Part shown: positions 52,541 through 64,000 of the stretch, piece by piece
Layout: each line of letters starts with the position of its first letter
Numbering within the stretch: the first letter of the stretch is position 1
NCBI GenBank assembly: GCA_018417955.1
Contig: JACTVC010000002.1
Span: forward strand, 3,844,001 to 3,908,000
Direction: 5' to 3'
DNA: 64,000 nt
Source: Laccaria trichodermophora
Lineage: Eukaryota > Basidiomycota > Agaricomycetes > Agaricales > Hydnangiaceae
Notes under the pieces: model-generated
What the model saw: only the letters and a program-made list of their open reading frames with translations
Databases searched by the model: none
Told to the model about the DNA's origin: nothing
Translations under genes and position numbers: made by a program

Positions 52541-54293
52541 TCATGGGATGGAGGAGTTGGATAATTTGCTATCCAACAGAGTGGAGGAAAATATCATAGC
52601 CAACGTCCCCGTGGTTTTAATTAACTCATTCTGGAACCGGATCTCTGCTATGACTTTTTTCCGTAACCGAAGAAACAAGCTATCGATTAGCGGGGCTTGT
52701 CCTAGTACTGGTCGATACATCTCTGCACAAATGGTCAATACTATTCCTTCATGCACTAAGCTTGCCCACGCACCGATAACAATGCTGGCGATTGTGCAAA
52801 CAATGTCTCCAAAGCGCGGGTCAGTGGCATACTTCAGAAGGAGTCTGAGTACAGGTTCCAATAAAACGTCGTCACGCCCTGCCAAGGCAGCCTTTAACCC
52901 ATCTCGATAAATGAGTTCATGAATAAGCGAAAACGATATCGTTGGTGGAACTTGCTAAAGAAACCGTTGAAACAGAAAGCATATATCTGTGAAACAAAGC
53001 TTACTTTTCGAAGAACCGAGTCCAACGCGGCAGAGTATTTGAATGCCTTCAAAAGTTTGTCATACTCTTTCAGGCGCTTCATCCGCCGACTCTCTATCCG
53101 TAGTTCGTCCTTGTCCCAAGAAGGTTTGTGCTCAATTCCGTTCGTTTTCGTCGTTTCATAACCTATAAAATTGGTCAAGCTAAAAGTCACATCCGCTTCT
53201 TCGGGTTTATGCTGTCGTCTTCGAATTGAGAGGGTGCCGTCCGCCATCCCTCCGGCTAAATGTGTCTCGTTGGGCTGTTTCACTAGTCAGGTACTAATGA
53301 GATGTAACCACACAAATGCGCACTGATATAGCCAAACAGAGAATAGGGGCAGGGTATCGCATAGTATGAACGACCTGATATGTGCTGACGTCGTAGACCT
53401 TGACCATATGATCTAGACTACCCGTCAGAAGACGGTTAGCGGATCCATTGAACGCCAGCGCGGTGATGGTCTTCTGGTGATTCGATAGGGCCCGTACACA
53501 GCGGCCTCCTGCGACCATATCCCATGCGCGGAGGATGGGGCCCGCAGATGAGATTGCGACGGTTCCAGAAGGAAACATTAAAACTTGCTCAACCGGCGTT
53601 TTGACTGTGTCCCCTGCTGAACCAGGTTCCCTCATGGTCATCTCACACTGGCCCGTCCGAGAGTCAAAGAGCCTTACGGTGGCATCGTAAGAGCCAGTTA
53701 AGACGATATGAGGATTAGACGTTGATACCTGGCCACAGCGAACGTAGTCGGTATGATCCGTGAACGTTGAGATGGCCGTTTGAGAGGGTATATCCCAAAG
53801 TTTTACTGTCGTGTCATCGGAGCAAGACAACACTTGTGTAGGTGCCAAAAGAGAGAATCGAGTTAAGTGAACTGGTTGTTTGTGTGCATCCAGAGTTCGA
53901 AGAATTGCACGAGAGTTAATGTCGAAAACCTGAAGGGGCAAAGTCAGAGAAAATACTGGGTAAGCGAACGATACCCACTTGCACCAAACCGCTGTCATCT
54001 CCTGCAACGACAAGTTTGCCGTCTTGACGGATATTGGCGCTCCTAGCAACATCCTTGAAACGGGAGATTGTCTTGGTGATCCTTTGAGTACGGGGAGCGT
54101 AGATTTGAACTCTTGTGGCAGCGGTCACGGCATATCTGTGTGGTTTTGATGGAGAAAAGTGAATCGAGGTAATTGGCGCATACTCCTTCACAAAAACAGG
54201 ATGTTTGAATTGACGCCAATACCTCGATTCTGGGTTGTGTTTTGAGGAAGATGGACGTGGATGAGTTTTGACGAGGACTGGTTGATATTCCAT
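52541..54293 (-). CDS. UTP15: U3 snoRNP protein UTP15 (WD40, t-UTP)
   Basis: Utp15 belongs to the t-Utp/UtpA module that couples rDNA transcription to 18S pre-rRNA processing. The start MEYQPVLVKTHPRPS is followed by SRYWRQFKHPVFVKEYAPIT and the first blade (SIHFSPSKPHRYAVTAATRVQIY). Further WD repeats include ILRTLDAHKQPVHLTRFS, LSCSDDTTVKLWDI, GSYDATVRLFDSRTG, AISSAGPILRAWDM and LAFNGSANRLLTGSLDHMVKVYD. The UTP15 C-terminal domain is present: KRLKEYDKLLKAFKYSAALD, PTISFSLIHELIYRDGLKAAL and LLKYATDPRFGDI. All are family signatures. Length is about 530 residues. It is divergent from TCTP and convergent with CTNNBL1. Confidence 0.93.
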
Positions 54294-54365
54294 CTGACAG
54301 CCTGAACTCCAAGTGCAAAAGAGAAAATTAAATTTCAATAATTTTAAATCAACCCTAGTCCCCAT

Positions 54366-54371
54366 CACGTG
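54366..54371. promoter_or_regulatory. CACGTG box in the UTP15/TCTP divergent promoter
   Basis: ATCACGTGAT, a 10-bp palindrome, lies in the 174 bp between the two start codons. Confidence 0.5.
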
Positions 54372-54467
54372 ATTATTTTGGATAAGATCAAATCAAATCG
54401 ATGCTTGGCTTCAAAGATTTTCGTTAAACTCAGGTTACACTATTACCTCGTCTGCCACTTCTTCACC

Positions 54468-55296
54468 ATGTTGCTCTATGAAGACATCCTCACAGGAGAC
54501 GAAATGTTCTCCGACGCCTTCCCTTTGTATGTGTCCGCATCATCCCAGATCACTCTCACGGTCCTACTCAATTACTCTAGGAAAGAAGTAGACGGTATAG
54601 TCTATGAAGTCGATTGTCAAATGATCTTCTTTAAAGAAGGCGACGTCGACATTGGTGGAAACCCTCCCAACTCATTAGCATACCCTATTACTGAGAACTC
54701 CTCGTTTCTAGGTGCTAATCCCTCCGCTGAGGAGCAGGAAGAGGCGTTGGCGGATGGAGCAGTCCAGGTCAACAATGTTGTCCATTCTTTCCGACTTCAG
54801 CAAACATCTTTCGATAAGAAAACGTACCTGACGTACCTGAAGGCGAGTCGGTCAACGCCAAAGAACACCTGAGATGTTCATAATCCTCCTTCCAGGGATA
54901 CATGAAAGCTATAAAGGCCAAGCTTGCGGAGACCAAACCGGAACGTGTCGAGGCGTTTGAAAAGAGTGCTGCAACATTCGCCAAGAAGATTGTTGGCAAT
55001 TTCAAAGATTTTGAATTCGTGGGTCGTGTTCCTTGATATCAAGCTACTTCTTAATCCGATGCCACAGTACACGGGAGAAAGCATGAATCCCGAGGGTATG
55101 GTTGCGCTGCTCAATTATAGGGTATTTTTTTCTCCACATTCACCATTGAGTGTTGGACTTACAACTTTGGTTGTCGACAGGAGGATGGTGTCACCCGTAA
55201 TGTCGATTAGGCTGATGTTTCTATCCTCTGACTGACGGGCCCTTTTTAGCTTACTTTACATTCTGGAAGGATGGGACGAAAGAAGTCAAGCTCTAA
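54468..55296 (+). CDS. TMA19: Translationally controlled tumour protein homologue (TCTP/Tma19)
   Basis: TCTP is an abundant ribosome-associated, Ca-binding protein linked to growth and stress. The start MLLYEDILTGDEMFSDAFPL crosses intron 1 to KEVDGIVYEVDCQMI. The acidic loop region (GANPSAEEQEEALADG) and the helical signature SFDKKTYLTYLKGYMKAIKAKL follow. Then come FKDFEFYTGESMNPEGMVAL, NYREDGVTPYFTFWKDG and the terminal TKEVKL. Splicing is read through five introns. The second (54843-54895) must use a GC donor to preserve YLKGYMK. Length is about 168 residues, standard for the family. Confidence 0.93.
54843..54895 (+). other. Probable GC-AG intron in TCTP
   Basis: The exon ends CTGAAG and the 53-nt intron starts GCGAGT and ends TTCCAG before GGATACATG. 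The join gives YLTYLKGYMK, which is near-invariant in TCTP proteins, so the GC donor is well supported. Confidence 0.75.
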
Positions 55297-55520
55297 CGTT
55301 TTTTTTGTCATAAGTTGGTTCAGGCTAATGAATATATATGTTGTACTTAAATAATTCTGATAAGATGAGTGGCGGCGGACTTTAAAATCAAGAGGCAGGC
55401 AGACGTTGAAGTTCAAAGTTCAAACGTTGCGAAACGTTGATTCAATGTTCAACGTTCATTCAACCTTCTTGCCTCACTCTAAAATTTAAGCAATTAGTTT
55501 ACAAACGCGTTCGAATCCCC

Positions 55521-58500
55521 ATGTCTTCTGCACTTCATTCTCTCGTTCTTAGCATTATACCTGCATCCAGGACAGCAGCGGACCTGAAGGAGGATATTGT
55601 CTCTCATTGCCAGGAGATTCTCAACAGGGGAGTAAATGCAGTATCTCCAAGTCTAGTTGCCTGAATTTCTCATAGCCATATCGGTCACAAGCACGAAGCA
55701 GATTTAAGCCAGGTAGTAGACCTTGTGAAGCGTCGACGTGCGTAGCTCCACTCCCGAATGTCATACCTTTATACACACGAATATAGTTTTGGCAACATCA
55801 CCAAATGGATCAAGTGCTTCGAAGTTCTCAAATCTACTTTCTCGCCTTCTTAACCAGGTTGGTCCGCATGGACTGCCAGGCCCTGTTTCTGAATTACTTT
55901 CAGCCAGTACTCTCCAGGAAACCGGAAACAATCATGTTTCTCTACTCTTTGGCATCCTCTCCAGCTGCTCAACCTTCAGCCGTCCTACTCCCCTTGCTAA
56001 CATCCCCGCCATATCAAAAGACTCCTGTAATTCAACAAGTCTTCAATGACGCCTCAAAAGGGGGAAAGGTCACTGTTAAATCCAAAGCAACTCTTTTGAG
56101 GGACTACCGTTCAGAGAAGAGTAAGCTCGGATCAAGCAGCCGCAAATTTCCTAAAAGCTGACCAGGTCAGAACTAGGTCATTCACACGTGCCAGAATCAG
56201 TCCTTCTCCGAGACGCCCTTTACCTCTTGCAGGGAATATCGGGGAAATTCGTTCGCTTCTCGTTGACTAAAGAAGATGAAAATAAGATCCTCTTTGTTGA
56301 GGATGCTGTCCGTGCTCCGTACCATCACCCTCCGTGTCCTTGCCTAACCACTTTCCGTAGAAATGGCATATCCCTGCATCAACTCAGGCTCTGATACATC
56401 GGTTGGCTGAACTTGGTTATCTATACAGCAGAATTGAGCGCTTCGTGCAAGAGCGTGAAGGTGCAAACGGAGTGGGGACGATAGAGCAAAGCCTTTGCCA
56501 CCACCTACATCAACAACTCACTGAATATTATCGTTTGATAGCCATGCTGGAGACGCAGATATCTAAAGCTCCACAAGTCTCGGACGATTCTGGTATGAGC
56601 CACGACGGTGGAAGAGATAATTCCGGGCTTTCGTTAAGAAGGCTTGACGTTTGGGTGAATGAGTGGCGGCTCAGAATGAGGATGATGAGTGTATGTGTTG
56701 AAGGTGCCCGAGGTAAATGAACTTTCATTCTATGTAGTGCACGTTGTTTACAAATGTTCTCTAGACACACATGGCGGTGCACTGGTAAATTTGATCCACA
56801 GTTATACTGATAATGGTGACCCTTTCGTTAGGGTGTTTACGGATAAGTTATTGGAAGAGGTGTGTGTTGTTGCAGGCATTTTCTTCGTTATCTTTGAGCG
56901 CGACAGGTTTCTCGGCCATTTTTTGCCACCTTACACAAATGGCTTTTCTCTGGGGAATTGTACGATCCGTTTTCCGAATTTTTTGTTGCGGTGGATGCAA
57001 ACATGGGCACTACATCCCGTGTTCACCCCTCCTCACTACTGGGAGGAGTCAACCAGATCTCAGGAGATGGCGGGTTCACAGGGATAGGTAGTGATGACGA
57101 TTTCTCGGGGCTGCAAGAAAACGGGGTCAAGCTTTGGGAGGCAAAATATCGGTTCCGAAAGGAAATGCTTCCCATGTTCGTCGGCGAATCTTTTGGAAGA
57201 AAGGTTCTTTCAACTATCTTTGACGTATTGTGGATTGCGTGATCAATCGTTTCTAGATATTCTCGACTGGGAAGAGCTTAAACTTCATCCGTTACAGCTG
57301 TCATGACAGCGACTGGGTTCTCACACGGGAAAAAATGAGCAACACAGGTGGCCGTAAGCTTTCAACGAAATGAGTATTTCTGTCCATAAATTCCCCGGCA
57401 GTTTTGCAGTACAATGATATCGGAGGCCTTGAAAGATCCATCGACACGGCGTACCGCATCGCCAGCCATCGTTTATTCGAGGTATTTGTCGAGAAATTCA
57501 GGCTCCTTGATCATCTTTCCGCCCTAAAAAATTACCTCCTGCTTGGCCATGGGGATTTTGCTGATCAATTAATGGAAACATTAGGGTATTACTTCTACAT
57601 TTAATTATCACGGTCTTCTCATCCTTTTGAAAGCCCGAGCCTGGCAAGACCTGCAAACACTTTGTATCGGCATAATCTTACAGCAACTTTGGAATCCGCC
57701 ATCCGATCTTCAAACGCCCACAAGGATCCAGTGGACGTCCTACGTCGTCTCGACGCACGAATGCTGGAGTACTCACACGGCGAAATAGGTTGGGACGTCT
57801 TCACTTTGGAGTACAAAGTTGATGCGCCTATCGATACCGTGCTTGACGCGGACGCTATGGAGAAGTACCTCAAGCTTTTCAAGCACCTGTGGCAAATGAG
57901 GAGAATCGATAAGGCTCTCGATCAAAGTTGGATGAGGATTATTGGGGGTGCTCGCGCTTTCCTTCGAGTACCAGGTATGAGCCACGATGATCATTTTTAT
58001 CTATTGACCACGCGCCGTCAGACTTGGAGCCAAAATGGCATAAAACTCGTCTTGTTGTGGCCGAGATGATACATTTTATTCGCCAAGTCGAGGCTTACTG
58101 TCGTCTTGAAGTAATTGAATGCTCCTGGAAAGGTCTTATCGATTTCTTGAACAAAAAAGAAGGCGATTTGGATGCATTGATCGAGGCACATCGGCTATAT
58201 CTTGACCGTGTGACGAAAAAGGTACTACTTTGGAATTCTAAGCCCGGGAAGGAGGTATGCTTTCATTGTGTCCTCCTACACACAAAGGATCATTTATCAT
58301 TCCCTCTAGGACATTGTCCTGTACCAGGTTAAGGAGATTTTTTTGGTCATCCTGCAATTCCGAGAGGCCGCCGTGAGCATCTCCCTGGCAGTAATCAGAC
58401 ATGCAGCTGAGCCGTTATAGGATAATTTTTATAACTACTGTTTATCGGAATCTTCACGACGAGACCAGGACATGGACGCCGATCGCGTAGGCTTCCACCC

Positions 58501-58767
58501 TTTTTCTCCTTGATACCGCTTACAGCTTGGCACCAGGGAGTGTACACAGGAAACCCGCAAGTCAGAAACCAACCGCAAGATGCCTTACCTGGATTGCTCA
58601 GTCGCTTAAATGAATACGGCTCTGCATACTCCGATAGGGTCCAATTGCTTGTGCAGCATTTGCAAGTGCATCCTGACTTGGATTGTCGATTCCTGGGCAT
58701 TCGGTTGTCCTTCTCCGAATTTTACAAATCAAAGAAGGATCAAAATCTGCATCAACAAAGATCTTGA
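55521..58767 (+). CDS. Gamma-tubulin complex component 3 (Spc98/Alp6)
   Basis: GCP3 forms, with GCP2 and gamma-tubulin, the small complex that nucleates microtubules at spindle pole bodies. The start MSSALHSLVLSIIPAS leads into an N-terminal helical region. Exons then give SVLLRDALYLLQGISGKFVRF, RLAELGYLYSRIERFVQ, LCHHLHQQLTEYYRLIAMLE and RLDVWVNEWRLRMRMMSVCV. The grip1 motif follows, with LLEEVSKPFF-type sequence and ELYDPFSEFFVAVD. The C-terminal grip2 half has LWEAKYRFRKEMLPMFVGE, GKSLNFIRYSC, ALKNYLLLGHGDFADQLME, GWDVFTLEYKVDAPIDTVL and YLKLFKHLWQMRRIDKALD, then MIHFIRQVEAYCRLEVIE. Order and motifs fit GCP3 better than GCP2. About 850 residues over many short exons. Some exon edges, especially 55650-56200 and 56850-57000, are approximate. 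Confidence 0.87.
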
Positions 58768-58956
58768 CTTCACCTCTCGTTATTGATCCTAGCCCAACAA
58801 CACATCGATGCATACATGTGGAAGATACTGATACTGATCAATGAAGAGGATGCAAGGCTTACTCGCGACGAAACCCACGACTAGAGAGGCGTTGATAGTG
58901 CCCGAAAACACGGCGTAATATAAAAAGTTGTGTTGTGGTACAATTGAAATGACGAT

Positions 58957-61900
58957 CTAAACTTCAGCATTCACTGCCGAATTTTCAGTTTTTCTTCGTT
59001 TCTTAGCACGTTCACGCTTCGTTTCAAGCTCATGCCATTCACCTTCCAGCGTTGCCAAACTAGAAGAAGATGTCAGCGAGGACGAACAGAGATGAATAGC
59101 CTTTCACAAACCCGACCGGAGGTTCTGGAGGGGGTGCCTCTTGTGTGAAGTAAGGGGCTTCCATTGCCTGAACGGCGGTTGCTCGTTGGGAGGGGTCATA
59201 CGTCAGTAGCTGCTCCGCAAGATCAAGTGCTGCTGATGACATCCACCTTGACATATTTTTATAAGTGGCTCAAGGAAAGAAACAGTTTATATTCTTACTT
59301 CTGAAATAACTCCCGAAAGCGATTCGGGATAACATCTTGCGGCCTGACGAGCTCGTACCAAGGAAGATCCATGACGCCCGCCCATCGCTGAGGGTTTGGA
59401 GTTCCAAGAATTTTGTAAACAACGTCGAGCTGGTGGATTTCATCATTCCCCTGGAAAACGGGTTTTTTGGTGAACAACTCGAGCATGATGCATCTGCATT
59501 TCGTTGTCAGACACAAGCCAACCGCAGAAAGAAACGAGTAAGTATACCCAGCACTCCACATGTCTACCTCTGGCCCGTAAACCGTAGCACCGAATAACAG
59601 CTCAGGTGGGCGATACCAGAGAGTGATGACCCTGTTGGTATAATCTGTCCGCCTTCGCTTCTGGTAGAATCGAGCAAGACCAAAATCTGCGAGTTTAAGT
59701 TCGCCTCGGTGGTTGATCAAAATGTTGGAGCCCTTGATATCTCGATGTATGACCCCTTTGTGGTGCAAGTATGCGAGCCCTGCAAGCATTTGATGGCACA
59801 GTGATTTAAGATGAGCATCGGAAAAGTTAAACTGCGTTTGTGACAATATCCCCGTCAAGTCGTGGTCCATGTACTCGAACACCATGTAAACGGAACCTAT
59901 GAAAGCATTAATGTGTGTTCATAAACCACATATCAACTCTCACCATTTGACACCATCATCTCGTACAAACGCACAACATTCTCGTGCTGCAATGACTGTA
60001 AAAGCTTAATCTCCCGCATGGCAGTGACGGGAAAGCCATCCCTTTCAGACTCCATGCGAATACGTTTCAGTGCCACGTGTACATTCGTAAGCGTATTTCG
60101 CGCCTTGTAAACCTTTCCAAACGTGCCTTCACCCACTTGACTTACAATGCTGTACAATTCGTTACGAGAGTGAGTAGCTGTTGTCGATGTATGTGGAGCT
60201 CCGGATTCTGGATGTGGAGAATGAGTGGCATGAGATCGCTGCGAAGCTGGGGGACCTCGAATGCCGACGGTTAAAAGTTGCCGCTCCTCATCGAGGATGG
60301 TGGGTGGTGGAATTTCTGATGAGGTGGTTGTGTCATTTCCTACGTGGGTCGCGAACTGACCAACAGAGTAGAAAGGAGAAGAGAGCATTGATGATTCGGG
60401 CTGAACGTCGTGTTGCTCCATCATGAGCGGCTCTGCAGGTGGCCATTGTTTTCCCTGCTTATAGTTGAATTCTTGCCAATTTGAGATGGGGGAACCAGGG
60501 GGCTGCTGGAGAACTTTGTCAGGCGTTTTCAAGGTCGCCGAGAGTGAACAGACACTGTCCATGTCATCGTCGTCAGCAGGGAAAAAGCGTTTGAGTGCGG
60601 AACTTGGTTTCCCGATGGGTTTGAAGCCAGCGTTCTTGGGGATGCGAGTGTTTTTAAGATCAACTCTGGATTCTGGGACAGGCTCCAAAGAAGCAATTGG
60701 TTCTTTCGGTAAGTGAGGTAAATACGAGTTATGGGTAGGTGTGAAGCTGGTCGGAGGAGGCATTGAGTGGTGGTCCGAATCCTGGACAAGCTCAGAAGTA
60801 TGTGGCAAGTACGCCCTATGATAATCGTTCTACGTGAGGGAAGTAAAGAATTGAACTGACATTGGGATTGGAAAAAAAAAACTTGCCTGTGAATGTTTAG
60901 CTTTACGCTGACTCTTTTGTTGGGAGTTTCTGTTACCATGTTTTCCTACTGAAATGTTCGGAGATGTTCCAACCGCCGTGTTAGTAGCTGGTAAGCGATG
61001 AACCGGTCGGCGCCCAACAGGGCTCTTGCTCACGCTGCGATCGCTGCTTAAGCTAGAAACAGACGATGCGCTCCTCTGGCGACTAGCAACCGCACGATGT
61101 GGGGTGGGCGACCTTGAGAAATTCCTATCCAGATGGTAACCAGGTGTCCAATCTCCCCTTCCCCTGCTGCTTTGCGCACGACTATGTAGGACAGGACTAG
61201 AGTCTCGTCGCTGACGTTTCAACCCTGGAGACAGCGACCGCGAACGAGACTTGCCTCGTGAGGAGCGCTGTGATCGATACGACTGAGCAGGAGATCGGGA
61301 TCGAGAACAAGAACGGGAGGGAGACCGTGGATGTTTTCTCCTCGAAGATGAGCCTTCAAGATTGGACCTCCTCGTGCTATCAGCTGAGTCTCTCTTTGTC
61401 CAACTACAACACGAAAGAGACTGAGAAGAGACAATTTAGGGATTGGTAAAAGTACACACTTGTTGAGGTTTCCGTCATCGCTGCGCCAATCACGCCTTTG
61501 CTTTGTTCCGTTCTGAGCTCTCTTGCCGCCTTTCAAACTCTTCGAGTAAGTGTATCTATGACCATTCTGTCCTCGAGGCTGATCTACGCGATTTGATGAT
61601 TTCCACGTTGCAGCGGGCTCCCAAGAACGCTCCTCGACGCTCCTCGAACCCATGTTGGGGGGTGGCTCATCCCTAATTTCGTGCACCCAGGCCTTTTCCC
61701 GACGACGAGTTTCCCATCCAGAATCACTCTGAAATTTCTTCCCATCACCTTTTTCACGACGATGCTCGCGACGCCAGTTGTGTGTGCCGTGGTCGGTGGG
61801 CTTCTCATTTGAAGACTCCTGTTGTCGATTGTCGATTGAAGTTTCCCGTGCATCTCGTTGAGGCCATTGATCGTAGTAATAGCCTCTGCTGTTGTTGTAC

Positions 61901-62355
61901 GAATCAGTGGCGGCCGAATTCCATGATGATGCCGGCGCAGAGTAAGAGGTGGGCAGGCTGCTGTGTTCATAGTGCCGTGACCATTCTCCCCGGGACTGAT
62001 TGCGTTGTGTGTCACCACTCGGGCGCCAGCCTGAGGAATTTCTTGAAGCGGAGTCGTCATAAACCTCCCTCTTTTCCCTATGATATGGGTCAGGATACAC
62101 ATATCTGTCTTGGTTTACGTCTGGAAGGTCCCAGTCGTCATCCCGACGACCTCGCGATGAAGGCCCATCCCTTTCAGAATCGTAAGGTACTCTGCCTGTT
62201 GTCGAAGAATTTCTGTACGTTCCGGTGCGGTTGGATGAGTGGAGAGGTCGAGAATACGTGTCCTGTGGTTCGTCCCCTCGTGCAGCGTTGGTGTATGATT
62301 CATCTTCGTGTTCATTGTTACCTCCAGAGCGACGACCTCTGCCTTGAGAGCGCAT
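58957..62355 (-). CDS. CTK1: CTK1/CDK12-type cyclin-dependent kinase with RS-rich N-terminus
   Basis: This kinase phosphorylates Ser2 of the RNA polymerase II C-terminal repeat during elongation. The start MRSQGRGRRSGGNNEHEDE opens a long Arg/Ser/Asp/Tyr-rich disordered region, including an RS domain (RSPSRSCSRSRSPAQS), and then a Ser/Pro-rich part. The kinase core has GEGTFGKVYKA, VALKRIRM, the C-helix PVTAMREIKLL (PITAIRE class), YMDHDLTGIL, HRDIKGSNILI, LADFGLARF and the activation loop TNRVITLWYRPPELLFG. CDK-type GNDEIHQLDVVYKILGTP follows. The C-terminal exon gives LAEQLLTYDPSQRATAVQAM and a Lys/Arg-rich end (TKRERAKKRRK). The N-terminal length recalls animal CDK12/13. Catalytic residues are intact. 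Confidence 0.92.
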
Positions 62356-63022
62356 GGAGAAGGATGCGAAGGAGCAATGAAGTGTGTTGGGGTATAGGAC
62401 TTTGCAATGTATCTGGTGTGGAGTCAAGTGAAAAGCACAAGGGTACAGGCTGATACTAGAAAGTACCTAGTTTTGACGCTCCCCAGGTTGGTAATTTGCG
62501 TAAGGTACTATTCACGAATTCGTTCTAAAGTCCCGCCAACAACCTACTGGTAAGAGTTCATGTTAAATAAACACAGTGTTCTTGTCTCGAAAACTATAAC
62601 TTACTGGCTGAGGTTTTAGGAAGAAAATGATAACAGAAATACAGAAAAACTTGCTGACCGCGACTGGACAACAACTCGAAAGTAAGGGATCTTAAATAAA
62701 CCTATCGTTTCTTGGGTTATGGATATCGTATGAGCATTTGAACGCTCCTTATGCGCGTTCTCCGCGCATGCATAGAAATTGGTAGTTTTTCAGGGATAAG
62801 TCCTGATTTGGATGACCACAACTGACTAATTAAAGTATACAACTCCATCCAAGAACTTTTTCCTGTCCTTCTTCCAGCGTTGCACAAGCGCGGCGTCCAA
62901 CAATAGTACGTTGTTTGAGAAAACGCGCCAAACGAGTAGAAGGTTCAATCAACAAAAAGAAGCGCCCAGTTGTATGGGAGTTCATTGAATCCAAAATCGG
63001 GCGTAATTCGCGAATACGCCAG
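62356..63022. other. Intergenic region between MED17 and CTK1
   Basis: This interval should hold the CTK1 promoter and the MED17 3' UTR. It is AT-rich, with no TATA box that stands out and no RNA gene recognised. One small minus-strand ORF (62830-62985) is listed separately. Confidence 0.4.
62830..62985 (-). CDS. Doubtful small ORF, 51 aa
   Basis: An ATG-to-TAA frame starts MNSHTTGRFFLLIEPSTRLA and ends EKVLGWSCIL. The residue mix looks protein-like and basic, but no domain is recognised. It lies 38 bp past the MED17 stop, so it may simply be open 3' UTR sequence or a decayed exon. Confidence 0.2.
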   Translation of the reverse strand: MNSHTTGRFFLLIEPSTRLARFLKQRTIVGRRACATLEEGQEKVLGWSCIL

Positions 63023-64000
63023 CTAGCGACTAAGCGATGCCATTTGCATCATTCTTTCTACCCAAGCCATTAGAGGTCCATTGCTCTCAGAGTAAATCTC
63101 CGACTGTCCCTGTCCGCCTGTCACTGTACCAAGCCAGAAAGCGGAACACCCAATCTTGAAGTCAACGCCGTGCAAGATGCGGAAGTTTCTGCAAACCCTG
63201 GGTGAGCCGGTGAAAGAATGCAATTTTTGTTACTGACAGAACGCAGCCCTCCCAGCGTGCAACGCACCGGTTCATATCGATGAACCAAGTTCCCCCATAT
63301 TTTTCCCGTCCAAGATCACAAATGCAGTGAAGGAGACTCCGTTCGATTTCGTCCATGAGCATTTGTGAAAGTTGAGGTATGGAAGAAAGTATGATTGTGG
63401 TTTGAGATAGATGCGCAGTTAAAGATGACGGAGCTGTGAAGGTCAAGCGCACGGTATGCCTAGGGTCTGGTCAAGTGCGAAAAGGAATGAAATCATATTG
63501 ACCAACCTACTATTGATTCTTATCAAAGCTTCACCACTGGTTGGCTCACGACCTCGCTCGCATAACAATTCCAGGAGCTCTGGGCCTGTTTCTCCGACAG
63601 GACGAAAGACAAAAACAGCGGACACACCCATTGCCGTTAAGGCCCGAACTGATTTAGATATCTCATTCTCTAATCGTTCGCAAAAAGCCGTGTATTGGAG
63701 GAAATCGATGATTGGTTGAAGGATCGGAGGAGGTGAGCTAGGTGAATTCAGGTTGCGGATAACACCAGTAGCACCTACCCTCTCTAGCTTGGCGTAGGCG
63801 TGCCGCCGTAAAAGAAGTATATGCAAACCATGGTAGATGAGGTCACAGGTTGTGTCAGCTATGTCCTGAGACCCAATGGCGGTCTCTACCTTTAGAAAAG
63901 AAATCAGCATTCGAAAACAGGAGAACAATCGAATGAACGCAACGAGTTCAAATCTGAGCTCCGCGCTTTGAGCGACATCGATTGCAATCAGCCGTTCTGA
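63023..64000 (-). CDS. MED17: Mediator complex subunit 17, 3' part (head module)
   Basis: Med17 is the central scaffold of the Mediator head. Only the C-terminal part is in the window; the gene runs off the right edge. Exons give YHGLHILLLRRHAYAKLERVG, PPPILQPIIDFLQYTAFCERL, SVRALTAMGVSAVFVFRPVGE and SGEALIRINS. The next exon starts RHTVRLTFTAPSSLTAHLSQT and continues GGTWFIDMNRCVARWEGCVL; the last has NFRILHGVDFKIGCSAF and ends SLSR before TAG. Helix pattern and the LTAHLSQ / WEGCVLNFR-type blocks match fungal Med17. The call is by recalled family pattern and is less certain than MED20. Confidence 0.72.

Noticed and set aside
61782..62453. 223-aa plus-strand ORF
   Set aside because: It lies opposite the RS/Tyr-rich N-terminal region of the CTK1-type gene and shows no domain; a compositional shadow.

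Overview
The window is nuclear DNA of a filamentous fungus, most likely an agaricomycete basidiomycete. The evidence is dense eukaryotic housekeeping genes split by many introns of about 45-60 nt with GT...AG ends, intergenic gaps of often only 50-250 bp, and protein families typical of mushroom-forming fungi. There are no operons, ribosome binding sites, CRISPR arrays, rRNAs, recognisable tRNAs or transposons. Nothing suggests a virus or recent horizontal transfer. The species cannot be named from the sequence alone.

Layout. 1-8.8 kb: 3' part of a PX/DUF3818 lipid-binding protein (+), ORC4 (-), MED20 (+), a mitochondrial ketoacid dehydrogenase kinase (+) and a WIP/verprolin-type WH2 protein (+). 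9.2-17.5 kb: a Pro/Gln-rich PPxY protein (+), an NDR-family kinase (+), the rRNA helicase SPB4 (+) and an unknown single-pass membrane protein (-). 17.6-25.4 kb: a patatin-domain triacylglycerol lipase (+), ribosomal protein L5 (-), an RBM42-type RRM protein (+) and an ER protein disulfide isomerase (+). 25.5-35.8 kb: CSN4 (-), a large repeat protein of unknown function encoded by an array of small exons (+), a PUB-domain protein (-), a DCAF8/WDTC1-like WD40 protein (-) and a vacuolar aspartic protease (-). 35.9-58.8 kb: a BRD8/Bdc1-like bromodomain protein (+), the giant TRA1/TRRAP gene (-, about 11.5 kb), CTNNBL1 (+), UTP15 (-), TCTP (+) and a GCP3-type gamma-tubulin complex protein (+). 58.9-64 kb: a CTK1/CDK12-type kinase with an RS-rich N-terminus (-) and the 3' part of MED17 (-).

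Functionally, many genes serve transcription (MED20, MED17, TRA1, the bromodomain protein, CTK1) and RNA or ribosome biogenesis (SPB4, UTP15, RPL5, CTNNBL1, the RRM protein). A smaller group concerns cullin/ubiquitin control (CSN4, a DCAF-like WD40 protein, a PUB-domain protein). Seven gene pairs are divergent with short shared promoters, and five of those seven contain a CACGTG box.

The most unusual locus is 27447-30944. It encodes an inferred 971-residue protein ending in about sixteen copies of a motif of the form YPxFxLY(P). The motif is spread over small exons whose introns all split the same Tyr codon in the same phase. A block of four exons plus introns has been tandemly duplicated (29308-30032 and 30033-30680). 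This is a good candidate for an undescribed, rapidly remodelled protein family.

Exon joins were inferred by eye from reading frame, splice signals and family conservation, so individual boundaries may be off by a few bases.
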